Origin: Spirochaetales bacterium
GTDB taxonomy: Bacteria > Spirochaetota > Spirochaetia > JABMQR01
Direction: 5' to 3'
Length of the DNA stretch: 59,854 bases
Assembly (NCBI GenBank): GCA_018399255.1
Contig: JAGYPA010000020.1
Coordinates: forward strand, 1 to 59,854
Of this stretch, positions 45,712 to 55,309 are shown in pieces (the stretch's first letter is position 1; every line of letters starts with the position of its first letter). Made by a program: the position numbers and the translations under genes. Below the pieces are notes generated by a model. The model was not told the origin of the DNA and made no database searches. It saw only the letters and a list, made by a program, of their open reading frames with translations.

Positions 45712-47637
45712 ATGGATACCGTACGATTAACTATGGGACAAGCCCTGGTAAGATTCCTCGACAACCAGTATATCGAGGTTGATGGAAACGAAGAGAAATT
45801 TGTCGAGGGAGTTTTCGGCATTTTCGGCCACGGATGCGTTGTCGGGATCGGAGAAGCCCTGCAGGAGAACAATCATTCGCTGAAATTCTTCCAGGGCCAT
45901 AACGAGCAGGGGATGGCGCATGCGGCGATAGGTTTTGCCAAGCAGCACAACCGACGTAAGATCATGGCCGTCACCTCCTCCATCGGTCCCGGTGCGCTGA
46001 ATATGGTTACCGCGGCCGGCCTGGCATCGGTCAACAGAATCCCGGTTCTGCTGCTTCCCGGCGATGTCTTCGCCTGCCGCCAGCCGGACCCTGTCCTCCA
46101 GCAGATGGAACAGTTCAACGACTACACCATAACCAGCAACGACGCCTTCAAGGCCGTCTGCCGCTACTGGGACAGAATAACCCGGCCGGAACAGCTGATG
46201 ACCGCGGCCATGAACGCAATCCGCGTCCTGGTCGACCCTGCCGAAACTGGAGCCGTCTGCCTCGCCCTCCCGCAGGACGTGCAGGCCGAAGCCTGGGACT
46301 ATCCGCTCAGTTTTTTCAGGAAACGGATTCACCACAGCGAACGCCGCCAGTTGTCGCCTGCCGCAGTCGAGCGGGCCGCGACACTGTTCTCCGGAAAGAA
46401 ACAGCCGATGGTGATTTGCGGAGGCGGCGTAAAGTACTCGGAAGCCGGCAAAGAACTGGCAGCTTTCTGCGAAAAGTTTTCCATTCCCTTCGGTGAAACC
46501 CAGGCTGGAAAAAGTGCGGTTACCTGGGACCATCCCATGAACCTGGGCGGGCTCGGCGTTACCGGAGGCCTTGCCGCCAACAGAATCGCTGCCGAAGCTG
46601 ACCTCGTGATTGCCGTCGGCACCCGGCTCTCCGATTTCACCACCAGCAGCAAATGGGCCTTCAAGCGGGAGGATGCCCAAATCATCACCCTGAATGTCAA
46701 CAGCTTCGATGCCCGTAAAATGGATGCGGAACCGTTTCTCTGCGATGCGAAGATCGGCCTCCGGCAGCTCGCCGAGGCTCTCGAACAGGCTGACTATGCC
46801 TCCGGCTGGGGCGAGAAGGTCGCGGCCGTTCGCAGCGAGTGGATTGCCGAGGCAGACCGCCTGTATGCCCTCGAACAGGATGCCTCCGGGTATTCGCAGC
46901 TGGGAGTGCTGGGAATGCTGAACGAAGAGCTGCTTGAACCGACCGATATCATCGTGGGGGCCTCCGGCAGCCTGCCGGGAGACCTGCAGCGGTTGTGGAG
47001 GGCAAGAGCCGAGCTCACCTATCATATGGAATACGGCTTCTCCTGCATGGGCTATGAAGTTTCCGGAGCTTTCGGCGCCAAGCTTGCCAGTCCGGAGCGT
47101 GAAGTATACGTAATGGCCGGTGACGGGAGCTTTGTCATGCTCCATTCCGAACTGCTCACCTCCATTCAGGAAGGGACAAAAATCACTGTGCTCCTGTTCG
47201 ACAATAACGGCTTCGGCTGCATTGACAATCTGCAGCGCAGCCAGGGCATACCGAAATTCGGCTGCGAGCTGCGCTACCGGAATCCCGAAACGGGCCGGCT
47301 CGACGGCGGCGGCGCCAAGGTACCGGTAAGCTATGCAAAAATTGCCGAAGGCTACGGATGCCGGACCTGGACGGTTACCAACGCCGATGAGCTGAGGACG
47401 GCTGTGCGGGAAGCCCGCAAAAGTCCGGTATCGACCCTGATCGACATCAAGGTGGGCTTGATTCGATGTCCGACGGCTATGAGAGCTGGTGGCGCGTCGA
47501 ACCCCGAGGTATCGGAAAAACCCGAAGTTGTCCGGCAAGCAGGAGATGGCCAGAGAGTCGTCAAAAGCCAGACAGTTCTAAAAAGCCCGACAGTTCTAAA
47601 AAACTGTCGGCGATTTCCAGAATTTTTTACAAATTGA
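45712..47637 (+). CDS. iolD: 3D-(3,5/4)-trihydroxycyclohexane-1,2-dione acylhydrolase IolD
   Basis: 641 residues. TPP enzyme: catalytic glutamate E65 in QGHNEQGMAHA, central domain with GVTGGLAANRIAAEADLVIAVGTRLSDFTT, and TPP/Mg motif MAGDGSFVMLHSE...NNGFG near residue 470. It cleaves the cyclohexanedione ring to 5-deoxy-glucuronate. The C-terminus is odd: the family motif GYESWWRV lies in the +1 frame at about 47474-47497 while flanking LIDIKV and EVSEKPEVVRQA are in the main frame, implying two compensating indels. Residues after that come from an 18-bp repeat. Confidence 0.93.
   Translation: MDTVRLTMGQALVRFLDNQYIEVDGNEEKFVEGVFGIFGHGCVVGIGEALQENNHSLKFFQGHNEQGMAHAAIGFAKQHNRRKIMAVTSSIGPGALNMVTAAGLASVNRIPVLLLPGDVFACRQPDPVLQQMEQFNDYTITSNDAFKAVCRYWDRITRPEQLMTAAMNAIRVLVDPAETGAVCLALPQDVQAEAWDYPLSFFRKRIHHSERRQLSPAAVERAATLFSGKKQPMVICGGGVKYSEAGKELAAFCEKFSIPFGETQAGKSAVTWDHPMNLGGLGVTGGLAANRIAAEADLVIAVGTRLSDFTTSSKWAFKREDAQIITLNVNSFDARKMDAEPFLCDAKIGLRQLAEALEQADYASGWGEKVAAVRSEWIAEADRLYALEQDASGYSQLGVLGMLNEELLEPTDIIVGASGSLPGDLQRLWRARAELTYHMEYGFSCMGYEVSGAFGAKLASPEREVYVMAGDGSFVMLHSELLTSIQEGTKITVLLFDNNGFGCIDNLQRSQGIPKFGCELRYRNPETGRLDGGGAKVPVSYAKIAEGYGCRTWTVTNADELRTAVREARKSPVSTLIDIKVGLIRCPTAMRAGGASNPEVSEKPEVVRQAGDGQRVVKSQTVLKSPTVLKNCRRFPEFFTN
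47566..47610 (+). repeat. 18-bp in-frame repeat and hairpin at the iolD 3' end
   Basis: agccagacagttctaaaa (47566-47583) and agcccgacagttctaaaa (47584-47601) encode SQTVLK/SPTVLK. The second copy forms a 9-bp hairpin ccgacagtt / aactgtcgg (47587-47610) with no T-run after it. Confidence 0.85.
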
Positions 47638-47772
47638 GGCTCTTGCAAAAAGCAAGAGCGACGTATTGATTAAAAGTTTGCATTTCAAATAATTAATTAT
47701 TATATAATTAATTATTTGAATATATAGGCAAACTCAAGCTATTCAAAAATGCGAAGCATTTTGAAATTGGAT
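47638..47772. repeat. Double-hairpin repeat, copy 3, interrupted by an A/T palindrome
   Basis: Hairpin 1 (47638-47659) is identical to copy 2. Hairpin 2 survives in part (47742-47772, ttcaaaaatgcgaagcattt). Between them an 80-bp insert carries a perfect 17-bp inverted repeat, ttcaaataattaattat / ataattaattatttgaa (47684-47700 and 47704-47720, 3-nt loop), itself flanked by agtttgc / gcaaact (47675-47681, 47728-47734). It lies between iolD and iolE, so it is transcribed. Confidence 0.88.
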
Positions 47773-47793
47773 CAATTTACTACGGAGAAACAT

Positions 47794-48684
47794 ATGAACA
47801 GCAATCAGGTGCGATTGGGAATAGCCCCAATCGGGTGGACCAACGATGATCTGCCGGATCTAGGCAAAGAGAACACATTTGAGCAGTGCATCAGCGAGAT
47901 GGCCCTGGCAGGGTTTACCGGCTCGGAGGTCGGCAACAAATATCCGAAAGACCCCGCGGTGCTTAAGGAGTATCTCGCTGTCAGGGGGCTGACCATCTGC
48001 AATCAGTGGTTCAGTTCCTTTCTGGTCTCAAAGCCCCTACGTGAAGTGGAGGCTGAATTCAGGGCTCAGCTGGCGTTTCTCAAGGCTCTCGGAGCCGATG
48101 TTATCGGCCCATCAGAACAGACGCGCTCCAGCCAGGGGGCCGATGTTCCGGTTTTTTCCGGCAAGGCGGTCTTCAGCCGGGAGGAGTTCAAGCTCCTGAC
48201 CGGCGGAATGAACCATCTGGGGCGGATTGCCGCCGATGAGGGGCTGAAGCTCTGCTACCATCATCATATGGGAACGGGCGTACAGACCATGGAAGAGACC
48301 GACCGGTTTCTCGATGCAACTGATCCGGATTATGTCCACCTGCTCTACGATTCCGGCCATTTCCAGTTTGCCGGCGAGGATCCGGCAGCCGCGCTCAAAC
48401 GGTACCTTCCCCGGGTGGGCCATGTGCACCTCAAGGATATCCGGAAAGATGTTTATGCGGTGGTTACCGGGCAGGACCTGCCGTTCCTCGATGCCGTGAG
48501 GATGGGAGTCTTCACCGTGCCGGGCGACGGGTATATTGATTTTCCCTCGATTTTTACCATTCTCGAGCAGGGATCGTATACCGGCTGGATGGTAGTTGAG
48601 GCAGAGCAGGATCCGGCCAAGGCCAATCCTTTTGTATATGCGCTTAAAGCCCGGAAGTATATCCGTGAGCAGACAGGAATTTGA
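47794..48684 (+). CDS. iolE: 2-keto-myo-inositol dehydratase IolE
   Basis: Start chosen at 47794 (MNSNQVRLGIAPIGW) because GGAG is 6 bp upstream; an ATG at 47749 lies in the repeat element. 296 residues, TIM-barrel AP-endonuclease-2 fold with metal ligands in LCYHHHMGTGVQTMEETDRFLD, LLYDSGHFQFAGEDP and VGHVHLKDIR, all typical of IolE. Removes water from scyllo-inosose to give the cyclohexanedione used by IolD. Confidence 0.93.
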   Translation: MNSNQVRLGIAPIGWTNDDLPDLGKENTFEQCISEMALAGFTGSEVGNKYPKDPAVLKEYLAVRGLTICNQWFSSFLVSKPLREVEAEFRAQLAFLKALGADVIGPSEQTRSSQGADVPVFSGKAVFSREEFKLLTGGMNHLGRIAADEGLKLCYHHHMGTGVQTMEETDRFLDATDPDYVHLLYDSGHFQFAGEDPAAALKRYLPRVGHVHLKDIRKDVYAVVTGQDLPFLDAVRMGVFTVPGDGYIDFPSIFTILEQGSYTGWMVVEAEQDPAKANPFVYALKARKYIREQTGI

Positions 48685-48713
48685 AGTAAGGAAGCTGAAG
48701 TGAGGAGCATAGC

Positions 48714-49724
48714 GTGAAAGAGTTTACGGTAGGAATAATCGGGGCCGGCAGAATCGGCAAAGTGCATGCGGAGAGTCTCACGAAATATGTGAGCAACGTG
48801 AGAATCAAGGGTATTGCTGATCCGTTCATGAATGACGGATTACGGGAATGGGCGATTTCGATGGGGATCGAAACGGCTTCGACGAATTATCAGGATATCA
48901 TCAGGGATCCGGAAATCGAGGCGGTCCTGATCTGCTCTCCTACCGAGACCCACTCGGACTATATTCAGGAGGCCGCCCGGGCTGGAAAACACATCTTCTG
49001 TGAAAAACCCATCGATACCGATATCGAAAAGATCAAGGAGACGATCGAAGTTGTCGAGCAGAGCGGAGTCAAATTCCAGATCGGCTTCAACCGCCGCTTC
49101 GACCATAACTTCCGGTCGGTTCGTGATGCTGTCGCGGCAGGAAGGATAGGCGAACAGCATATTATCAGAATCACCTCCCGCGACCCTTCCCCTCCGGGTA
49201 TTGACTATATCAAGGTATCCGGCGGAATGTTCATAGATATGACGATTCACGACTTCGATATGCTGCGGTTTGTATCGGGCAGCGAGGTCGAAGAGGTGTA
49301 TGCGGTGGGAACTTCCCTTGTAAATCCCGAAATCGGTCTGGCAGGCGATGTCGATACGGCGGTCATAACGCTGAAGCTGGCCTCAAAAGCCATCGCGGTT
49401 ATCGACAACTCACGGCAGGCGGTGTATGGATACGACCAGCGGATCGAGGTCTTCGGAAGCAAGGGTTCGATTGAAACCGGCAACGACCTGCCGTCTACGG
49501 CAGTCATCAGCTCCGCCGAGGGCGTAACGGCAGAAAAACCGCTCCACTTTTTTCTGGAACGGTACATGGCTGCCTATTCCCGGGAGATGGTCGAGTTTAT
49601 CGATGCCGTCCGTAACGATACCGATACCCCGGCCGGCCTCACTGACGCTCTGCGGCCAGTTCAGATCGCAAAAGCCGCCCTGGCATCACTGCTGAGCGGC
49701 AAACCGGAGAAAGTTATCTATTGA
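48714..49724 (+). CDS. iolG: Inositol 2-dehydrogenase IolG
   Basis: Starts with GTG at 48714, preceded by TGAGGAG. 336 residues: Rossmann motif IIGAGRIGKVHAESL, EKP motif FCEKPIDTDIEK, GFNRRFDHNF and the catalytic segment GGMFIDMTIHDFDMLRF (D and H). These match classical IolG, which oxidises myo-inositol at C2. Last gene of the operon; an 18-bp tandem repeat begins 3 bp after the stop. Confidence 0.9.
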   Translation: MKEFTVGIIGAGRIGKVHAESLTKYVSNVRIKGIADPFMNDGLREWAISMGIETASTNYQDIIRDPEIEAVLICSPTETHSDYIQEAARAGKHIFCEKPIDTDIEKIKETIEVVEQSGVKFQIGFNRRFDHNFRSVRDAVAAGRIGEQHIIRITSRDPSPPGIDYIKVSGGMFIDMTIHDFDMLRFVSGSEVEEVYAVGTSLVNPEIGLAGDVDTAVITLKLASKAIAVIDNSRQAVYGYDQRIEVFGSKGSIETGNDLPSTAVISSAEGVTAEKPLHFFLERYMAAYSREMVEFIDAVRNDTDTPAGLTDALRPVQIAKAALASLLSGKPEKVIY

Positions 49725-49726
49725 TG

Positions 49727-49848
49727 GGCACGCCCGGGTCGCTGAATACGCCCGGGTTCATCGATGCACCCTGGTTCGATGGTGCGCCCGGGTCATTGGT
49801 GCACCAACTGCTGAATACGCCCGGGTTCGATGGTGCGCCCGGGCAGCA
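49727..49848. repeat. About 18-bp tandem repeat between iolG and the nitroreductase gene
   Basis: Units such as gaatacgcccgggttcat, cgatgcaccctggttcga and tggtgcgcccgggtcatt; six to seven copies, one shortened. Each contains a cccggg core. Lies between convergent genes. Confidence 0.88.
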
Positions 49849-49853
49849 GTCTG

Positions 49854-50375
49854 CTACAACTTCCAGGAGTCGTAGCAGACCAGTTCGCTCAACGGTTTTC
49901 GCCGCTTTTCCACTGGTGAAGGATCGGTCGGATAACCGGTCGGCAGCAGCTCGAATACTTCAACATCATCGGGAATTCCCAGAAGCTCCTTCACCGGCGC
50001 CTGACGGAATCCGCCGATCCAGCAGGTTCCCAGCCCCTCCTCTACCGCAGCCAGAGTCATATGGTCGATCGCAATTGCACAGTCAACCGCATACCGGGCA
50101 TGTCCGCAGCTCATAACCGCCTTGTCAGTAACCGCACAGACCACAAAGAGCAGCGGGGCCTCAGCGACAAAGCCGTACCCATTGGTTGACTGTTCGGTAA
50201 TTTTCCGAATCATAGCTCGATCGGTAACCACAACAAACCGCCATTCCTGAACATTGCGTGCCGAAGGCGCAAGTCGGGCAGCCTCCAGAATCCGATCAAT
50301 CTTATCCTGCTCCACCGCAGTTTCCCGAAAAGAACGAACGCTCTTCCTCAACCGGATCGCTTCCTGTACCTGCAT
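49854..50375 (-). CDS. Nitroreductase-family FMN oxidoreductase
   Basis: 173 residues. EAIRLRKSVRSFRE (FMN-binding RxSxR), ARLAPSARNVQEWRFVVV (APSAxNxQxW) and GLGTCWIGGFRQAPVKELLGIPDDVEVFELLPTGYP are hallmarks of the family, which reduces nitro compounds, quinones or other acceptors with NAD(P)H. It is convergent with the inositol operon and not part of it. GGAG ribosome-binding site upstream. Confidence 0.92.
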   Translation of the reverse strand: MQVQEAIRLRKSVRSFRETAVEQDKIDRILEAARLAPSARNVQEWRFVVVTDRAMIRKITEQSTNGYGFVAEAPLLFVVCAVTDKAVMSCGHARYAVDCAIAIDHMTLAAVEEGLGTCWIGGFRQAPVKELLGIPDDVEVFELLPTGYPTDPSPVEKRRKPLSELVCYDSWKL

Positions 50376-50749
50376 AGAACCCTCCCTTACTTTTTATGCA
50401 TTGTTTAAAAAACTTTTCTCACATTATGTCTCTTTCACCTGTTCGTTAATGAACACCTGGTAGGCTAGAATTGTTCCCTCAATCTCCGCCCTCTTGACCT
50501 CTCCCCGCCCGACCCAGTCGAGCCCTTCTCATTCATGCAGAGACCGCTGCCTGTTCTTGACCGTCCTTGAGGGAAAATGTGTCCATGAAGAGCATGCAAT
50601 TTTTTGAGATGTGCTGAAGACTGATTCAAAGGTGTCATCAAGAATTTGCTGATATATATCCATGACCAAAACTATAGAGAAATTTCCGCAAATGGGAAGG
50701 GCTTTCAACCGCTTTCAGAGCCTTGGCTCGATAAGGCTCTGACTTTAGC

Positions 50750-50885
50750 AAATTGACGGCAGAACGCCGCTTGCAGAACGCCGCTTTGCAGAACGTCAGC
50801 TTTGCAGAACGTCATTTATTTTAGCTGAGGCCGCATTGCAGAACGCCGCTTATTTTAGCTGAGCGCCGCATTGCAGAACGCAGGT
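50750..50885. repeat. 16-17-bp tandem repeat in a gene-free stretch
   Basis: Units ccgctttgcagaacg and ccgcattgcagaacg, about seven copies, with two tatttta-gctgag spacers. The whole stretch 50376-51190 shows no supported gene. An uninterpretable minus-strand remnant (reading MDIYQQILDDTFESVFSTSQ) lies at about 50540-50665. Confidence 0.75.
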
Positions 50886-51194
50886 GAAAAGGACTGCTAT
50901 TTTCATCCCCGCACGCTCCCCGCCATTCTGCAGGTCTCCAGAATATAGAATGGCAAAGACCACTGCGCAGCCTGATGCTGTGATAAGGCTTCGTCGTACC
51001 ATAGCGAATACCTGGTCTGTTTTATCAGCAGCAAGCTCCTATAATCATCATCGAGTTAACACTACAGCCTGGCTTTTCTGGTGCCAAAGGAGTTGCAAAT
51101 GTATACTAGATTGGTATCCATAGAAAGAAACTAGTATCATAAATACATAAAATTCGCATTAAAGGAAAAATATGTTATACTAAATAGATCTAGC

Positions 51195-52330
51195 AAAGGG
51201 GGCAGGTGGTGCTACGATATTATCATGCCACTAATCAAGAAGAACGTAAGAGCTGGAATCTATCATTGGAAAAAGGGAATACAACGGCAAGGAAATACAA
51301 ATTTGCAGATATTGATTCTTTGATGAAAGCGGTGAGAGAAAACCATGGAAGTTATTCATGTTGCGGCACACCTTGGATAACATCACGGACGATAGAGCAC
51401 TTGAAAGAACGATTGTAATTGCGGACTGCTGTTAGTCTGAAAGAAAGGAGCGAAACACCACTGAGAGAAATAAAATTTGACGGGAGTGTTTGAAGCGATA
51501 TCATATCGCTTGCCTGTTCTGATCCTCTGAGGGAAGAGTAAGATGGACAGTCCGATTTGCCAGCAGACAAAGCGGTTGAGTTAGAATATGCTCCAACTGT
51601 TTCGCATATGAGCGTGCAAAGAATTCTAAAAAACAACTTAAGCCTCACTTGAGTAGGTACTGGAAAATACCTGAGGGAAGTGCACAGTTCGTAGCCGCAA
51701 TGGAACAGGTTCTGATGCATGAACTTCCCATGCTCTGATTATCCGTTATTCAGGGCGGACGAGTCACTGGTCCAACTTACAGGAAGCCAGAGAACCTATA
51801 CCTGAACTGGGGAGAAACAAGACGGATTGATCGATTTAGTCATGTGAGAAATGGCGGGCTTCGCTTTTTGTCAGCGCTGAACCATTACGGGTTCCATAAA
51901 GGATCGTTGCAACAGAACGCAGAACAAAACAGGATTGGCTCCAACAGATGAAAATATGCTGGATAATGATTATCCTAATGCGAAAAAAGTTCGTTTGGTA
52001 TTAGATAACTTTGGCCACGCATACTATTTCATCATTTTATGAAGCCTTTGAACCTGAAGAAGCTCATCGTCTGGCAAATCGGTTAGAGCTTGTTTTCTGC
52101 CACCAAAGCATGGCCTTAAGTTAAATATAGCTGAAATTGAATTCAGCGCCCTTAAGGGACAGTGCTTGAATAGAAGAATTCTACAATGGAGTTGCTTCAG
52201 AAAAGAACTTGGTCATGTGGGAATTTGATAGAAATAATACTGCCAAGCATATTTCCCGGCAGTTCAAAACTGGGGATGCGGGCGACAAAGCTGAAAAGGC
52301 TTTATCCGAAAATATAAATGTTACATTATA
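51195..52330 (+). mobile_element. Degraded IS630-family element (transposase remnants)
   Basis: N-terminal piece YYHATNQEERKSWNLSLEKGNTTARK at about 51210-51290 resembles the IS630 helix-turn-helix start. At 51990-52310 LVLDNFG, AFEPEEAHRLANRLELVF, LNIAEIEFSALKGQCLNRRI, WEFDRNNTAKHI and TKLKRLYPKI (in several frames) match the C-terminal DDE part (LDNxxTH...HGSWLNIAE-type block). Many frameshifts; ends not identified. Not mobile. Confidence 0.75.
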
Positions 52331-52559
52331 CTAGCGTTCATTAAGTTCCTCTCAGGAGTAATGACCACCGGCTTCGCAGACTGAAGAAAGATCATCCATC
52401 AGCATTTCGTATTCATCACCCTCTCTATCCTGCTCGAGCCAGGCTTCCAGCCAGAATCTGAACAGCTCATTGAGACTCCGATGCTCCTTTACTGCTCTTT
52501 TCCTCACCTTTCCCTACAGAGAAGATACATCATCCACACTGAAGGTTATATTTTTTCAT
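52331..52559 (-). pseudogene. Ribbon-helix-helix antitoxin, frameshifted
   Basis: After an ATG at 52559 there are six A bases; with five the product would read MKNITFSVDD. A second shift follows, then VRKRAVKEHRSLNELFRFWLEAWLEQ, a ribbon-helix-helix core, and DEYEMLMDDLSSVCEAGGHYS to a stop at 52331. No toxin gene adjoins it. Confidence 0.6.
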
Positions 52560-52689
52560 TGACTTCTCCACGAATCCAGTGACACAAATTTTGTGCAGAA
52601 TTCAAGAAAAAGCTAACTTCTATTATTCCATTATGACAACCGTATGAAAGCTTTTTATTTGGTCAGGACGGGCTTCGGGCAGGCATCCC

Positions 52690-53005
52690 TGGCAGTCCTT
52701 TGTTTCGAAATTTCTCTGAATCTCAAGATAAGAAAGAGGAAATTTCGATTTCCAGCGCAGAGGGAAATTCTCGGATTTACCGAAATCCACCTACCGCTTC
52801 GAGCGCCCGCCGGGCGCTTTATCAAGGACGACTTTAAGAAACCTAATAGAGTATCGATTTATTCTGATGATTCGCAATCAGCCAACCTGCTGTGTGTGTT
52901 AGAATGTGCACGCTCGTTAAAACCATAACAACGCAATCGCTGTCCCCGGCAAAATTCAGCCCGCTCCTGCTCGTGGGACTCTTGTGTTTTTAACCCGGAT
53001 AGGGG
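52690..53005. repeat. Mosaic repeat fragment
   Basis: Module 1 at 52781-52825 (gaaatccacctaccgcttcg then a GC-rich palindrome agcgcccgccgggcgct) and a diverged module 2 at 52966-53000 (gctcgtgggactcttgtgtt). Short palindromes gaaattt...aaatttc lie at 52706-52760. The rest of 52560-53260 has no gene. Confidence 0.7.
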
Positions 53006-53263
53006 CTGTAAGTGCCTGAATTAATTTGACCCTGGCCACCTGCTACTATTATAAACAGCGTCCTTTCTAGTTGTTAAAATCACAGGGCACTCAGCGCTTA
53101 AAAGGATTTCGCGTGGGGATTGACAAAAACGCCGTGTATGAGTTGTTTTTTAGTGGTTTCTTACAAATCTCAGCAATTTGCCCTGAGTCCACGGATCGGA
53201 CCGGAAATGAAAGGACGTAGAAAACTAGAACTGCACCATTGCAGAACCGGATCTGTTCGCACT

Positions 53264-54480
53264 CTATGAATTATAGCCAGCCGGGAAGGCCAGAACTCTA
53301 GCATGAGTCTCGTACCTTCCTCGGAAGGACTCCCGAAAATCATCTTCCACAGGATTCATAGCTGTGATTTGCAATAACTGCTTCATCCTTCTTCTGAGCT
53401 TTCTTTCTACCATTTTGGGTCGCCACCGCTTGGCAAGATTCATCACGAGCTTCTCAGAAGGGAGCGGTTCTGCATGGCATTCCTTTCTGGCAGTGCACCG
53501 GTCCTCCATGTAAGCGGTATCAAGGAGAAATGGAACAGCTCGACCTTCCAATGGCCGCGTGCGATTTGCATGAATTGAGATCTGTAGGATCGATTGTGCG
53601 CCCAAGATATAACATAAGCTCCCGTGATACTTCATCATGCTCATGATCTCTCCGGTTTCCTTGTCGGTCACATCCTTGCTACGATCCGCCTCACCCGCAT
53701 GCCGATTGTCTTGACTATTCTGATTTATGGAACTTGGAGGCGATACATCCTCCGAGCAGTAGCCTTTCCTTGTTTCTGACCCTTCCGTGGTCCCCGCCAA
53801 AGGTCCTCAGAGATAGGCTGTCATCGAAATTCGGGTCCCCGTAATTCTCCAGGCATTCCCTTGATATCCCGTCAGAGTGACGGCTGGTTCAGCTTCACGG
53901 GAAGGACGTACACCCCGCCTTTTGAAACGATCTTATCGGCGATCTCGTACTGAGCTCCTATGGCATCTATGGTGACTATCGAATCATTGAGATCGAGCCA
54001 TTTGAGAAACTCCGGACTGTCGATATCCGTTATTCTTCGCATCAATCTTCATCTGGTCAATAGCACGCTTCCTTCTCCATGAGGAAGCATTCAGGATGTA
54101 GGGCATTGCATTATGAGAGTGCGCCTCGCAGGCGGCTCCTCCTGATGGCTGGTTGTCTATCGATACGTGCTTGCCTTGCGAGCTCGTGACTGGGTCAGCC
54201 ATTCCACAAGGCAATTAAGTGAAGTGCTCAGTCTATAGTCGCGAAGGTTGTGAGAAACAGTCGTGCGACGGTATCTTCTCCAATGCAGAGCAGCTCTTCG
54301 AAAGATAGCAGGTGGTATTCCAGTTCCAGGTATACATATTCACGAAATCGGTGAATCCTCAGGGTCCAGGTCGCCAGAATGAGTATGTCATCGTAAGCCG
54401 TATCGCTTGCCCCGCTTATCACGTGGTCGGGAATGCGTGAGAAGGCCTGCCTCGGCTGATCCCCATCTCCTCAAAGTCCC
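53264..54480 (-). mobile_element. Degraded ISAs1-family element (transposase remnants)
   Basis: Minus-strand pieces in several frames: EDTVARLF near 54265, SGGAACEAHSHNAMPYILNA at about 54100, LDLNDSIVTIDAIGAQYEIADKIVSKGGVYVLPVKLNQ at 53890-54000 (the central DDE-domain block of ISAs1), and MEDRCTARKECHAEPLPSEKLVMNLAK near 53450. Order matches ISAs1/H-repeat transposases. Several stops and frame changes; inactive. Confidence 0.72.
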
Positions 54481-54489
54481 GCTTTTTTA

Positions 54490-55163
54490 CTTCTTTCCGT
54501 TGCTTCTTCACTGAACTTCCCAGCAGCAGTTCCACTCCCTGCCTTCTTCAAGATTTGCTTCGCACTCTCTCCGATCTCCGTCATGACCAGCCGACCGTCG
54601 ATTTCGACAAGCCGTATCCTTCAGCGGCGCAAGATGCTCGAATGAAACCCCATAAGCCTTCTTCCAGCTTTTTTCCGCAGAGATGGTAAAGCCATCAAAC
54701 CTTCGCACCATGAGTCCCGGCTCCGGTAGAGGTATGATTCATCCGATTCATCGACGAGATGAGGCACCCGGCGACGGTGATCGCCTGTCCTCCGGACCGA
54801 GGTCCTTCATGAACGAGGGCGGAGTAAGCGACTGCAGGGCATAGGAGAAACCATACTCCCCATATCCTGATACCGCTGGACTTTCTGTTCATGGTGACTG
54901 CTCCACTACCCTTGCGGTGATGGCCCCTGATGTAGGTCTGACAGGCTGCGGGTTTTTCTTTCCCGGGACCCGCTTCGAGTGAATCTCGTGTACAGCGAGT
55001 AGTTGCCTTTCCTGTCGGTCTTGATGACAGTCCTTTTCTTCTGGCGCTCGGCCCATTCCGGAAACCTTCCCATGAGTTGCCTTCCTTCACAAATATATGA
55101 TACCTTAATACTCATATACTTTTGGTTATTAAAAATACCTGAACTGAAACCTTCTGTAATCAC
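54490..55163 (-). pseudogene. Degraded reading frames of unknown origin beside the ISAs1 remnant
   Basis: Overlapping minus-strand pieces such as MGRFPEWAERQKKRTVIKTDRKGNYSLYTRF and EIGESAKQILKKAGSG. The composition is protein-like but I cannot assign a family. It may be a second transposase or the 5' part of the ISAs1 gene after rearrangement. Confidence 0.4.
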
Positions 55164-55309
55164 TTATTAGTCGCTTTTTACTTTTATGTAATGCTGCGAG
55201 AAATTCCTTGAGGTATTATCAACTTCTCTGTGCCTGAATAATTCTTACCAAACGATAAGAGTTATGGGTATACACTCTGATGAGCAAAGACAAAAAAACA
55301 GCAAACCTG

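Noticed and set aside
45727..47538. 603-codon open frame antisense to iolD
   Set aside because: It is a shadow of iolD in a GC-rich gene with few stop codons on the other strand; it has no family motif or ribosome-binding site, while iolD has all catalytic motifs.
47587..47610. Hairpin near the iolD end as a rho-independent terminator
   Set aside because: Good stem but no following T-run, and it is inside the iolD coding sequence and a tandem repeat; downstream iolE and iolG continue the operon.
50881..51123. 79-codon plus-strand open frame
   Set aside because: Starts inside a tandem repeat, has no family resemblance and no ribosome-binding site; it sits in decayed DNA beside the IS630 remnant.
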